Positions 53,209 through 64,000 of a stretch of DNA of 64,000 nt are shown here, one piece after another. Within the stretch, counting starts at the first letter, position 1, and every line of letters starts with the position of its first letter. This DNA is from Bacteroidaceae bacterium (GTDB lineage: Bacteria > Bacteroidota > Bacteroidia > Bacteroidales > Bacteroidaceae), in assembly GCA_017615835.1 (NCBI GenBank), contig JAFZZI010000004.1, positions 124,001 through 188,000 on the forward strand, written 5' to 3'. Below the pieces are notes generated by a model. It made no database searches. It saw nothing but the letters and a program-made list of their open reading frames with translations, and had not been told where the DNA came from. The translations under genes were made by a program, and so were the position numbers.

Positions 53209-53330
53209 AATTAATTATACATCAGGTACGGTTCTCTCTGTTTTTCAGGTCAGCAGATGCACAAAGAGAACCGTGAATGTGCGAAGTGCCACTGTCGCAT
53301 TTCCCTTGGCAAGTAGTATACTATAATAAG

Positions 53331-53359
53331 GTACGCGCGCGTACGCGCGCGCGCACATG
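53331..53359. repeat. Alternating purine-pyrimidine tract (possible Z-DNA)
   Basis: A 29-base strictly alternating tract made of CG repeats interrupted by two TA steps, ending CACATG. Such (CG)n tracts are the best Z-DNA formers. It sits in a non-coding convergent spacer. Confidence 0.85.
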
Positions 53360-53362
53360 GAA

Positions 53363-53463
53363 AGACCCATATCTGAATGAAAAAACACCCATATATCTTT
53401 TCATTCAGATATGGGTCTCTCTATTACTCAGATATGGGTGTTTTTTCGCTCAGACCCATATCT
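53363..53463. terminator. Nested palindromes, probable bidirectional terminator cluster
   Basis: Five copies of ACCCATAT or its complement form overlapping inverted repeats. A perfect 21-base pair lies at 53363-53383/53398-53418; a perfect 16-base pair at 53379-53394/53432-53447; a 10-base pair at 53430-53439/53454-53463 followed by a T-run (53463-53469), good for ending plus-strand transcripts. On the minus strand, a hairpin followed by GTTTTTT (complement of 53380-53386) could end dnaA transcripts. The stems are mutually exclusive. Confidence 0.6.
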
Positions 53464-53624
53464 TTTTTTAACGGGATGTCCGGCAGCCCGGAAAACGGTA
53501 CAATCCATTCTGTTCCGCAATAGCCTTTCAGCGCGGAGAATGCCGTTCATAGAGTTGTGTTTTTGTTGAAAAAGACTGACAGAATGTGGCGTTCTGCCCC
53601 AACCGTTCCTAAAGTGTGATGAGT

Positions 53625-55025
53625 TCAGAGACTCAGGGAGCCTTCGATCTCTGACATGTCTTCCTTGAATGAACGGTCGATTTCAAGCTGGTTTCGCACC
53701 ACGTTGAGAGCGTGAAGTACAGTGGCGTGGTCACGGCCTCCGATTGTAGCTCCAATCTGAGAAGTCGAGTAGTCGAGATATTTCTTGGCCAGAAACATGC
53801 TGACTTGACGCGCTTGGACAATTTCGCGCTTGCGTGACTTGGTCTGGAGCAACTTTGAATCGACTTTGAAATAGTCGCAGACCCTTTGGACAATCTCGTC
53901 TATCGTGAGTGGCTTCTCTTCAATAAGTGAACATTTTTCGAGTATGGTCTTTGCAAGACTTATGTCAATGTCCCTGTTGAAAGTTGTGGAATAGGCCATC
54001 AGCGATACGATAGCTCCTTCCAGGTCACGAGCATTGTCAACCACATTCTCGGCAATATAATCTATGACGTCATCGGGAAGCGAAATTCCGTCGCGGCGTG
54101 TCTTTTCCCGCAGGATGCGCTTGCGTAATTCCAGATCAGGCTTTTCGAGTTCTGCCACAAGACCCCACTTGAACCTTGACAGAAGCCTGTCCTCGAGAGA
54201 TTTAATATCCTTGGGCGGACGGTCGCTGGTAAGTATCAGTTGCTTGTGGTTGAGATGCAGGTGGTTGAATATGTGGAAAAGGGGATTCTGTGTCTTGACA
54301 TATGTCTCCAACTCCTGAAGGTCATCTATTATCAGGACATCTATTGTCTGGTAGAAGTTGATGAAGTCGCTTATGCTGTTATGCTTGACAGCATCGGCAT
54401 ACTGCATGAAGAGCAGGTGAGTCGAAACATACAGAACCCTTTTGGATGGGAACAATTCCTTGACCTTAATGCCAATTGCGTTGGCGATGTGAGTCTTTCC
54501 GACCCCGGATTCGCCATATATGAAGAGAGGGTTGAATGTAGAGTATCCGGGATTCTGTGATACGGTCTCGGCAGCTGTCCTGGCCAGCTTGTTGCTTACC
54601 CCTTCTATGAAAGTGTCAAAATTGTAGTTGGGGTTAAGCATAGGATCAAGATCCTGAACCTTCGGGGCATCCAATACACCCGGTGTGCGGTTGCTTAGGA
54701 CTTGCTGTTCCTTGTATGAATCCAAGGTGTGGTTTACAGACTTGTACTCGGCTTTGATATCGTTTCCCTTGTCGGTGACCACGCTGTACATAAGTTGGGC
54801 ACCCTCTCCAATCTGTCGGGTGATGGCCATCTTCAGAATGCCCAGGTAGTTTGCCTCAAGGTATTCATAGACGAACGGACTGGGAACTTGTATTGTAAGC
54901 TCCTTATCCTGAAGTTTCAGGGCTTTTATGTCTGCAAACCAACTGTTGTATACGGTTTGCGAGACATTGTCTTTTATAAACTCCAGACAATTTCCCCAGA
55001 TCCTTTCCAGTCCGTTGTCGTTCAT
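53625..55025 (-). CDS. dnaA: Chromosomal replication initiator DnaA
   Basis: A 466-residue AAA+ initiator. N-terminal domain I covers about residues 1-90 (ERIWGNCLEFIKDNVSQTVY, WF). A linker follows, then domain III with Walker A GESGVGKTH (171-179), Walker B VLIIDDLQ and LEDRLLSRFKWGLVAEL. Domain IV ends with the DNA-binding signature IGGRDHATVLHALN. It binds oriC DnaA boxes to start replication. Encoded on the minus strand with a 340-base spacer upstream, it converges with the GH94 operon. No dnaN or gyrB lies next to it, as is common in Bacteroidota. Confidence 0.98.
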   Translation of the reverse strand: MNDNGLERIWGNCLEFIKDNVSQTVYNSWFADIKALKLQDKELTIQVPSPFVYEYLEANYLGILKMAITRQIGEGAQLMYSVVTDKGNDIKAEYKSVNHTLDSYKEQQVLSNRTPGVLDAPKVQDLDPMLNPNYNFDTFIEGVSNKLARTAAETVSQNPGYSTFNPLFIYGESGVGKTHIANAIGIKVKELFPSKRVLYVSTHLLFMQYADAVKHNSISDFINFYQTIDVLIIDDLQELETYVKTQNPLFHIFNHLHLNHKQLILTSDRPPKDIKSLEDRLLSRFKWGLVAELEKPDLELRKRILREKTRRDGISLPDDVIDYIAENVVDNARDLEGAIVSLMAYSTTFNRDIDISLAKTILEKCSLIEEKPLTIDEIVQRVCDYFKVDSKLLQTKSRKREIVQARQVSMFLAKKYLDYSTSQIGATIGGRDHATVLHALNVVRNQLEIDRSFKEDMSEIEGSLSL

Positions 55026-55365
55026 AAGGGATTGAGTTCTCTTTTCTTAGTACCTGTTGGTATTGCAAAGTTGGTAATCTTATTTTGTTTGTGCAAGAGA
55101 GTTTTTCTTGAGTAAAAAAGCCTCTTTGTAATGCCTTATTTCTCAGAGTGTTACCAGAACTTTTAAATTTTGTAAAAAAATTCTTTTGTTATTTTCCTAT
55201 AGTCTGATAATCAATGTGTTGCGATGGTATACTTAAAGTCCGACAGTACTTAAAAAACCATTAAAACCTCTTATACAGAAGTGGCTGAATAGTGATTATT
55301 ACTAAAAAACATGCAATGTTGAAAAAGGTTATTATTTAGATAAATTCTATTTTACATCACACTTT
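55026..55365. other. AT-rich spacer upstream of dnaA
   Basis: 340 bases without a gene. Apart from the dnaA promoter, it holds a strongly AT-rich stretch (about 55130-55350). One near-match to a DnaA box, TTATACAGA at 55271-55279, is present; no cluster of boxes was found, so an origin is not claimed. Confidence 0.55.
55066..55096 (-). promoter_or_regulatory. Candidate dnaA promoter
   Basis: On the minus strand: TTG (55094-55096), 20 bases, CAACTTTG (55066-55073), one mismatch to TAnnTTTG. The dnaA ATG lies 40 bases further. Confidence 0.45.
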
Positions 55366-56517
55366 TTATCTTCCTTTTCCTGCCTCTTGAATGGCTTTCT
55401 GAAGATCGATTCTGTCACCTCCCTTGAAAGCCACTATGAAAGCATCCTTGTATTTTTCACGAACCTTTGCCTGATTCTTACGCGCTTCATCGTAATTAGT
55501 AGTTGGTTCGCACGTGTACTTGTACAATTTGCCGTCCTTGTAGGATTCAACCCCGCTCAGTCCTTTGAACTTGGCGTTTGAGGCACTCATTTTTGTATCG
55601 GATGTCAGGAACTGTATCTTGAATACAGGGGTGTCGTCCTGAACTTTCTTCTTTTCGGAAGGTGAAGACTTTGCGGATGTGCCTTTTCCGGCAGTTGTCG
55701 TATTGTTGCTGCCTCCCTGGGCCTGGGCTATGAGTGCTTTTTGGCTGCGTGTGGTTTCAAGATAGGCCTTGAATGCCTGGTAAATACATTTACTGAGTTC
55801 TTCAACTCCTTTCGAAGAGGTCATGTAGTCACGGTCGCTTTGGTTTGAGATGTAGCCAAGTTCTATCAGTATGCTTGGCATTGCACTTTTCCACAAGACA
55901 AGGAAACCTGCCTGATGTACGCCTCTGTCATTACGTTTTGCCGTGCCTGTCAGCTCTTTCTGAACCAGCGATGCCATGTTGAGGCTCTCCTTCTGGTATT
56001 CATTCTGCATGAACTCAAAAATAATCTGACTCTCCGGGCTTTTGGGGTCGTATCCGGCGTAGTTGGTCTGGTAGTCCTTTTCAAGAAGTATGGCACTGTT
56101 TTCCTGGGTCGCAACTGACAGATTTGCACTTGTGCGGTTTTCTTCAGCTCCCAGAAGATAGGTTTCTGCACCGTTGGCCGATGAGTTCTTTGCTGAGTTG
56201 GTATGAATAGAGATGAAGAAATCAGCCTTGGCCTTGTTGGCAATGTCGGCGCGTTTTGCCAGTTCTACGAAATCGTCTGTGTCGCGGGTGTAGATGACGA
56301 TGACATCCTTGCAATTCTGCCTGATAAGACGTCCGGTCTCAAGAGCGACGTTGAGGTTGATATCCTTTTCCTGTTTCTTCCCGTTAATGGCACCCGGGTC
56401 TTTTCCGCCATGTCCGGCATCTATTACGACGGTAAATGTGTCTGCGGCAATGACGGTCGATATTCCCGTGAAGAGTGTGAGTGCTATAACTGACAATATG
56501 CGAAAATGGGAACTCAT
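55366..56517 (-). CDS. N-acetylmuramoyl-L-alanine amidase (Amidase_3)
   Basis: The 383-residue secreted zinc amidase has a signal peptide (HFRILSVIALTLFTGISTVIA). The catalytic domain follows, with FTVVIDAGHGGKDPGAINGK (first zinc His), KQEKDINLNVALETGRLI, ADFFISIHTNS (second His) and PSILIELGYISNQSDRDYM (catalytic Glu). A Ser/Lys-rich linker (about 275-300) joins a C-terminal region ending in an EAxKxQAKVREKYKDAF-like stretch that resembles a SPOR-like or Bacteroidota-specific tail. It cuts the amide bond between MurNAc and the peptide during cell separation. The ATG at 56517 follows the PD40 gene stop by ten bases. Confidence 0.92.
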   Translation of the reverse strand: MSSHFRILSVIALTLFTGISTVIAADTFTVVIDAGHGGKDPGAINGKKQEKDINLNVALETGRLIRQNCKDVIVIYTRDTDDFVELAKRADIANKAKADFFISIHTNSAKNSSANGAETYLLGAEENRTSANLSVATQENSAILLEKDYQTNYAGYDPKSPESQIIFEFMQNEYQKESLNMASLVQKELTGTAKRNDRGVHQAGFLVLWKSAMPSILIELGYISNQSDRDYMTSSKGVEELSKCIYQAFKAYLETTRSQKALIAQAQGGSNNTTTAGKGTSAKSSPSEKKKVQDDTPVFKIQFLTSDTKMSASNAKFKGLSGVESYKDGKLYKYTCEPTTNYDEARKNQAKVREKYKDAFIVAFKGGDRIDLQKAIQEAGKGR

Positions 56518-56527
56518 GCGATATTTA

Positions 56528-58027
56528 TTATGGTGTCGTTGGCAATTCCTTCTTGGGGGCATAACTGACGCTCTCGGCAGTGTTACGGCTGATGAAGCGG
56601 GCGAAACGGCGTGGAGAGACCTTGACGGGCTCTGTAATGAACTCGGGAATGTTGTACGATTTCATGAGGTTCTCAACGTATTCGGGTTTCCTGAGCGGTA
56701 GCGCGAAGGGCTTGGAGAATTTGCCGTCGGTGTCGAAGTGTGACAGGTATAGCCTTGTGAAAGCGCCATCATCACGTCTGCTGGAAAAAACTATCCACCG
56801 GCCGTTGCTTGACCAAGAGTGGTAACTCTCAACATCGTCGCTGTTGACCTCGTTCATTTCGCGTACCTGTCCCGTGAAAAGGTCCATGAGGTATAGGTCG
56901 GCATCGCGGTGCCATATATGGAATACGCCGTACTCGCCCATGGAGAACATGAGATAGCGACCGTCAGGAGAGACGCGCGGCATAGTTGCGCTGCGGTTGA
57001 TTGCGGCGGCATCGAATATCTTTCTCGACGGGCCCCATTCCCGGGTTTCGGGGTTGAAAGGTTTCGCATAAAGGTCGTAATGGAAAGCTTTAAAATCGGT
57101 CTTCATGATTCGTGGAGTCTCTTTGTTGTAGTCCTCTTCAACCGCAGCTGATACATAGAACAGAGTCAGTCCGTCGGGAGACCAGGCAGGGAAGCACTCG
57201 AACTGACAACTGTCATTTTCGATGATGCTTACGGAATTATCATTGATGTCGTACAGAATGAGATCGCTTGCCAGATCCCTTACTTCGACCCTGTTCGGGT
57301 CTGACAAGTGCATAGCCTGTTTGGTAATGTTGGTAGAGTAGGCTATGTAGTCGTGGGTAGGGTGCCATGCGGGATAGACTCCGGCAGAAAGGGTAGAGTC
57401 AGTCTTGAGGTTTACAATACGAAGGTCTCCGTTAAAAATCATGACAGTTCCTCCTTTGTACTGTCTGGCATGGAACTGCATGTTGTCAGTGGAGTAGTTG
57501 CGAAAGTGATGGCAGTTAATGCACTGTCCGATGCTTCCGTTGTGTACCATTGCATTGCTGTAGACAGTACTCTCTTTGAACGTGGTGAGGTCGCGCTGGT
57601 TTATGAAAATCTCTTCGTAGTACTCGTCAAGGGGCGGTATCATCCTGTATGCCATGTACTGGTCAATCGGTTCGGCCAAGGTGATGGTAAACGGTTGGTA
57701 ACGGTTCCAGTCTTTTCCGTTCCGTACGAAAATCTCAACGTTAACGGTTCCGCCCTCAGCCTGAAGCTTGCGCCATTTGCGCAGAGGCATGTCGGTCACA
57801 CGGCCCTTCAGTATGGTCTTTCGGCTGCCGGCTGTGAATATGGTGACGAATCTGGAACCTTCGTTATCAATTCTGAAATTGGCAGGAGCCATGTTTGAGG
57901 GGTATATGATGTCCCTGTAGTCCGGAGTGATGTCAGGTTTTGACGTTTCCTGACTGAATCTGGAGGGTATCTGCCCGGTGCAGGAGACGAGCAGAACTGC
58001 CAGTATGGTGAACAGCACTTTTCTCAT
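56528..58027 (-). CDS. PD40/TolB-like propeller lipoprotein with CxxCH motif
   Basis: A 499-residue envelope protein. Lipoprotein signal with VLLVSC (Cys16). After a beta-rich N-terminal part, CINCHHF (C169, C172, H173) matches the haem c attachment motif CxxCH. The remainder has PD40/TolB-like propeller blades such as AGVYPAWHPTHDYIAYSTN, CFPAWSPDGLTLFYVSA, TMPRVSPDGRYLMFSMG and HSWSSNGRWIVFSSRRDDG. Function is not known to me. It is sandwiched between a DUF6057-like membrane protein (4-base gap) and an amidase, suggesting a wall- or envelope-linked role. Confidence 0.82.
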   Translation of the reverse strand: MRKVLFTILAVLLVSCTGQIPSRFSQETSKPDITPDYRDIIYPSNMAPANFRIDNEGSRFVTIFTAGSRKTILKGRVTDMPLRKWRKLQAEGGTVNVEIFVRNGKDWNRYQPFTITLAEPIDQYMAYRMIPPLDEYYEEIFINQRDLTTFKESTVYSNAMVHNGSIGQCINCHHFRNYSTDNMQFHARQYKGGTVMIFNGDLRIVNLKTDSTLSAGVYPAWHPTHDYIAYSTNITKQAMHLSDPNRVEVRDLASDLILYDINDNSVSIIENDSCQFECFPAWSPDGLTLFYVSAAVEEDYNKETPRIMKTDFKAFHYDLYAKPFNPETREWGPSRKIFDAAAINRSATMPRVSPDGRYLMFSMGEYGVFHIWHRDADLYLMDLFTGQVREMNEVNSDDVESYHSWSSNGRWIVFSSRRDDGAFTRLYLSHFDTDGKFSKPFALPLRKPEYVENLMKSYNIPEFITEPVKVSPRRFARFISRNTAESVSYAPKKELPTTP

Positions 58028-58031
58028 AATC

Positions 58032-59999
58032 CTAGTAGGTCTTCAAGTTCCTTATGAAATAGTAGTAGTAATAAAAGGTGTTCCCAAACTTGCGGCTATA
58101 TGAATAACTCATCTCAGCCGGGTTCCTTACGGGATGGGTGGAGGCGTATTGTCTGAAAGCCTCGTAGCTCTTTGTCACCTCGTCATCGAACGGCAGGCTG
58201 GAAATGATGGGGTTGTTCTCCAGGTTTCCATACAGGATGGCCGCTTCCTGGCAGTGGCGCGGAATCTTGGCTGACGGATGGGTGTTGATCCAATTTATCA
58301 ACTGGGCCCAGAATGAGGTTATGTCTTGTGTCTGCATGATCCAGAGCAGTGCCACGTCATCAAACTCAGGAGATGCGTCGGGAGTCCTGTCTGTCTTGAA
58401 ATATCTCTGGAGAAACAGTTCGATTGACCCGTTGTCACTGTCAAGCCTGTCAGACTTGCAGATTAGAGGAAATATGTCACGGTACTCGTCCGAACCGGCT
58501 ATCAGTTCCATGTTGTTCAGGTACTTGCGCTGTCCGGTGGCCCACTTGCGGTGGAATAGCGTACTCTCAAGCTGTCGTATATACTTTTCTGCCACGTTCC
58601 AGTTGCCGGACAGGAGCGAACTCCGTATGAGGTATTTCAGAGTTTCCACACTGAAACCGTACTCGACAGACTGTTCCATGCACCATCTGTAGCAGTAGTT
58701 AAGAAGACCATAGTTGAAGTAGAGCTGCTTGCCGCACTGGAACATGAGAGGGTACAGATCGGGCATTTTCTGTATGCGGCCTCCGTCTTTGTAGGTAAAT
58801 GCTGTGGAACAGGCATTGCCCATTCTCAGAAGTGCCAGGTTACGGTACAATACCATATGCCTGGATGGTGCATAGAATTTGTCCGCGAATTTTTCAACTA
58901 CGTAGTCACGTTCTGATCCGGTAACTCCGCTCAGTTTTGCACTGCGTGCAGCGAAAACCCTTGCATCGGATGCATCATGCCGGTGTGCCATGTCGGATTG
59001 AATGCGGGCAATCTGTTTCCAGTCCCTGTCTTCCAAGGCTTGTTCCATCATCATTTCGGCAGGCATGTTGACATCTCTGTACCAAAATGTCCATACAAAA
59101 ACGATACATGCCGCAAATATACTTAACCTGGCAGGGATGCCTATGGGCTTTCTCTTGGCAGGAATGCCGGCTGAAGGAATCAGGGCGGCTGCCGTTACTG
59201 TGAACAGGAACAATACCAAATATGGTATCCACATTGGCAGGAACTTGCCGTAGGGCGGAAAATCAGGCAGAATGGCAAAATATGAGAGCGAGGTTTTTAC
59301 CGTCACATAAAACTGTGACCATACCGGAGGTACTATTGCTGCTGCTGCGAGTCCGCATACGGTGCGGACTGCTCCATACTCCTTATCGAGCCTTATGGAA
59401 GCGATAGCCATGGCAACAGTGCCAAGCAGTGCGTAGAACCCAATGACGGGGAAGAAAACAATTGTCCATGCGGCCGTGTAAAAAATGGCAGCCTTCCAAT
59501 TCTCAATACGTGTGTAAATCTGGAAAGCGAGCAAAGAAGCCAGATAACCCAATGCGGGTATAAAGAACCACCCCCTCAGCTTGAGATCGAACATGGTGTA
59601 GCCGATTTCCATGTCGGCCGCAACCAGGGCAGATGCGGGGATGAATGCCAGATATTCCCAACCGCCATCAAGTTTGAAAGCCTTGCGCGACAGTATTATC
59701 GTAGAATACCAGAGAACAGCCGCAATTAACGACCCGATTACAGGCTTGTAAAGAAACTGGGTGAGAAAACAACCTGCGTAGCCCAACAGTCCTCCTATAT
59801 GATCGATTGCGTTCTGAAAAAACGGTTCGGTTGAGGAAAAGAGGGAGAGCTGGTCAATCCTCATCAGGAGATAGCGGGATCCGGTAGCCAGGATAATCCA
59901 CAGAACGGCAGCGAAAACTGCGGACAGTATTTTGAAAAGGCTTCCGGACATGAATCCGGCAAGACTGCCGGTGCCTTTGCCTTTGCCGCGAATAGCCAT
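58032..59999 (-). CDS. DUF6057-like large membrane protein
   Basis: The 655-residue protein has about ten N-terminal membrane segments (residues about 18-310, for example ILSAVFAAVLWIILATGSRY and AIFYTAAWTIVFFPVIGFYA). A soluble C-terminal part of about 340 residues follows, rich in helices like tetratricopeptide pairs: EQALEDRDWKQIARIQSDMA and MYLYRNLALLRMGNACSTAF-like segments. I recall this family in Bacteroidales as DUF6057; that label is from memory. The ATG at 59999 avoids a polar upstream extension. It heads the operon with the PD40 lipoprotein and amidase; the function is unknown. Confidence 0.72.
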   Translation of the reverse strand: MAIRGKGKGTGSLAGFMSGSLFKILSAVFAAVLWIILATGSRYLLMRIDQLSLFSSTEPFFQNAIDHIGGLLGYAGCFLTQFLYKPVIGSLIAAVLWYSTIILSRKAFKLDGGWEYLAFIPASALVAADMEIGYTMFDLKLRGWFFIPALGYLASLLAFQIYTRIENWKAAIFYTAAWTIVFFPVIGFYALLGTVAMAIASIRLDKEYGAVRTVCGLAAAAIVPPVWSQFYVTVKTSLSYFAILPDFPPYGKFLPMWIPYLVLFLFTVTAAALIPSAGIPAKRKPIGIPARLSIFAACIVFVWTFWYRDVNMPAEMMMEQALEDRDWKQIARIQSDMAHRHDASDARVFAARSAKLSGVTGSERDYVVEKFADKFYAPSRHMVLYRNLALLRMGNACSTAFTYKDGGRIQKMPDLYPLMFQCGKQLYFNYGLLNYCYRWCMEQSVEYGFSVETLKYLIRSSLLSGNWNVAEKYIRQLESTLFHRKWATGQRKYLNNMELIAGSDEYRDIFPLICKSDRLDSDNGSIELFLQRYFKTDRTPDASPEFDDVALLWIMQTQDITSFWAQLINWINTHPSAKIPRHCQEAAILYGNLENNPIISSLPFDDEVTKSYEAFRQYASTHPVRNPAEMSYSYSRKFGNTFYYYYYFIRNLKTY

Positions 60000-60073
60000 A
60001 ATGATACAGTTTGCTTCAATTTTGCGTAAAATTACCAATTATTCCTTACCAAAAAGGGCTGCCTGCTGCATAA

Positions 60074-63217
<3,144 letters not shown>

Positions 63218-63222
63218 AAGAA

Positions 63223-63762
63223 ATGACCGATTGGCAGACTTTGTACGAGAAGTATTACAGTGACAACCGTCCTCTGTACGAGTTGTTGCTTAAACATAGT
63301 CGGAGTGTGGCGGACAAGGCTTTGGCCATTGCCGCCTCACATCCTGAATTAGGTGCTGACAATACCTTTCTTGAGGAGGCTTCAATGCTCCATGATATAG
63401 GAATTTTCCTTACTGATGCAGCTCCGATACATTGTTTTGGAAAGGAACCCTATATCTGTCACGGATATTTGGGCGCTGAGTTGTTACGTTCAGAGGGATT
63501 GCCTCGACACGCCCTTGTATGCGAGCGCCATACAGGTACGGGCTTGTCACTTACGGAGATTGAGGAGCGGGGTCTTCCTCTTCCGCACCGTGAAATGAAA
63601 CCTGTTTCCATAGAAGAGAAGATTATCTGTTTTGCTGACAAATTCTTCTCAAAGACCCGTCCGGATGAGGAGAAAAGCACAGCACAGGCAGAGGCCAGTC
63701 TGGCCAAATTCGGGAAGGATGGTCTGGACAGGTTCAAGGCATGGTGCTATATATTTCTTTAG
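63223..63762 (+). CDS. HD-domain phosphohydrolase
   Basis: A 179-residue protein with an HDIG-type metal-dependent phosphohydrolase core: HSRSVADKALAIAASHP, MLHDIGIFLTDA (the HD pair), HGYLGAELLRSEGLP, CERHTGTGLSLTEIEERGLP and IICFADKFFSKT. Such enzymes hydrolyse nucleotides or related phosphates; the substrate is not evident. The ATG at 63223 lies five bases after the lacZ stop, though a TTG at 63214 overlapping that stop is possible. It is probably co-transcribed with the beta-galactosidase gene. Confidence 0.88.
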   Translation: MTDWQTLYEKYYSDNRPLYELLLKHSRSVADKALAIAASHPELGADNTFLEEASMLHDIGIFLTDAAPIHCFGKEPYICHGYLGAELLRSEGLPRHALVCERHTGTGLSLTEIEERGLPLPHREMKPVSIEEKIICFADKFFSKTRPDEEKSTAQAEASLAKFGKDGLDRFKAWCYIFL

Positions 63763-63815
63763 TTGCTCTGGCTGTTCTTTTTAGAGTGCGCGGGCGGTTT
63801 TTAATTATTAATGCC

Positions 63816-63823
63816 TAATTTTG
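63816..63823 (+). promoter_or_regulatory. -7 box before the last partial gene
   Basis: TAATTTTG fits TAnnTTTG and ends 28 bases before the GTG start at 63852. No good -33 element was seen. Confidence 0.45.
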
Positions 63824-63851
63824 CAGGTTAGAACAACCAGAAACCTGTAAA

Positions 63852-64000
63852 GTGGCAAAACGCGGAATCCGGTACTTGCAGATTGCGGCAGTCTCAATGC
63901 TGCTGTCAGTCGCAAATTCTCTCAAGGCTCAGTACCTTGAATTGCCAGATTCCGCATTGGTTTCATCTGCAGACACTACAGGTTATGTACATTCCGATTC
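63852..64000 (+). CDS. Secreted protein of unknown function (partial, N-terminus only)
   Basis: A reading frame open to the right window edge begins with GTG at 63852. It encodes a basic start, a hydrophobic stretch (YLQIAAVSMLLSVANS) and a likely signal-peptidase site after SLKA, then LELPDSALVSSADTTG. This looks like an exported protein. Only about 49 residues are visible and no family can be named. Confidence 0.5.
   Translation, partial: MAKRGIRYLQIAAVSMLLSVANSLKAQYLELPDSALVSSADTTGYVHSD

Larger units (their letters stand above)
53209..53624. other. Gene-free spacer between convergent GH94 and dnaA genes
   Basis: No supported gene in about 415 bases. It contains the alternating purine-pyrimidine tract at 53331-53359 and the nested palindromes at 53363-53463, described separately. 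The part 53464-53624 leading to the dnaA stop shows nothing recognisable. Confidence 0.7.

Noticed and set aside
55026..55365. Possible oriC upstream of dnaA
   Set aside because: AT-rich, but only one near-match to a DnaA box (TTATACAGA) and no box cluster; in Bacteroidota the origin is often not beside dnaA. GC-skew analysis of the whole chromosome would decide.

Overview
The window looks like chromosome from a member of the Bacteroidales (Bacteroides/Prevotella-like). The evidence is: promoter boxes of the Bacteroidota type (TAnnTTTG, often with a TTG about 18-21 bases upstream), a FeoA-FeoB fusion, a MurF-alanine racemase fusion, a UpxY-type NusG paralogue at the head of a polysaccharide locus, a Bacteroidota-type tyrosine kinase, and a plant-glycan phosphorolysis operon. 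Few genes have clear Shine-Dalgarno sequences. No rRNA, tRNA, CRISPR array or insertion sequence was recognised.

Layout. (1) 1-7346, housekeeping: a minus-strand block (deoD, small lipoprotein, prmC, recX, comF, then feoAB from its own promoter, cut by the window edge), followed on the plus strand by queH, a MATE exporter and an OmpA-family outer membrane protein. (2) 7452-34934, a complete Wzx/Wzy-type exopolysaccharide locus: UpxY-like antiterminator, initiating phosphoglycosyltransferase, phosphoethanolamine-transferase-like enzyme, flippase, WbsX, glycosyltransferases of families GT2, GT4, GT8, GT14 and GT32, two acyltransferase-3 proteins, a hexapeptide acetyltransferase, a Wzy polymerase, a PqqD/nucleotidyltransferase pair, Wza and a Wzc-like tyrosine kinase with an alternating Tyr-Gly tail. 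The middle (about 9.6-22.3 kb) is AT-rich and interrupted by a regulator-like AlbA_2/HATPase gene beside what looks like a glycosyltransferase stub. The right part (from about 22.4 kb) is GC-rich with tightly overlapping genes. (3) 34941-37281, in the same direction and with tiny gaps: a HAD-like hydrolase, a compact ABC-type ATPase and a DUF4435 (TOPRIM-like) protein. The last two have the composition and order of the PARIS anti-phage system and are the best candidate here for an unusual system. (4) 37293-42041, minus strand: dxs-trkA-trkH. (5) 42193-44661: the murF-alr fusion, divergent from dxs with interlocking promoters. (6) 44721-53208, one probable operon for beta-1,4-mannosyl-glucose and cello-oligosaccharide use: MFS transporter, aldo/keto reductase, GH130 phosphorylase, GPH-family symporter, GH5 lipoprotein, GH94 phosphorylase. 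(7) 53209-53624: a gene-free convergent spacer with a long alternating purine-pyrimidine tract and a nested set of palindromes. (8) 53625-59999, minus strand: DUF6057-like membrane protein, PD40/CxxCH lipoprotein, Amidase_3, then dnaA after a 340-base AT-rich spacer. (9) 60119-64000: secreted GH2 beta-galactosidase, HD-domain protein, and the start of a secreted protein.

How the genes work together. In the polysaccharide locus, the phosphoglycosyltransferase puts the first sugar on undecaprenyl phosphate. The glycosyltransferases extend it, and the acyl-, acetyl- and phosphoethanolamine-type enzymes decorate it. Wzx flips the unit, Wzy polymerises it, and the Wzc-like kinase with Wza controls length and export. 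UpxY probably lets RNA polymerase read through the long operon. In the glycan operon, GH5 trims at the cell envelope, the two transporters import products, and GH130 and GH94 split oligosaccharides with phosphate to give sugar 1-phosphates. All family assignments were read by eye from translated sequence; no database search was possible.
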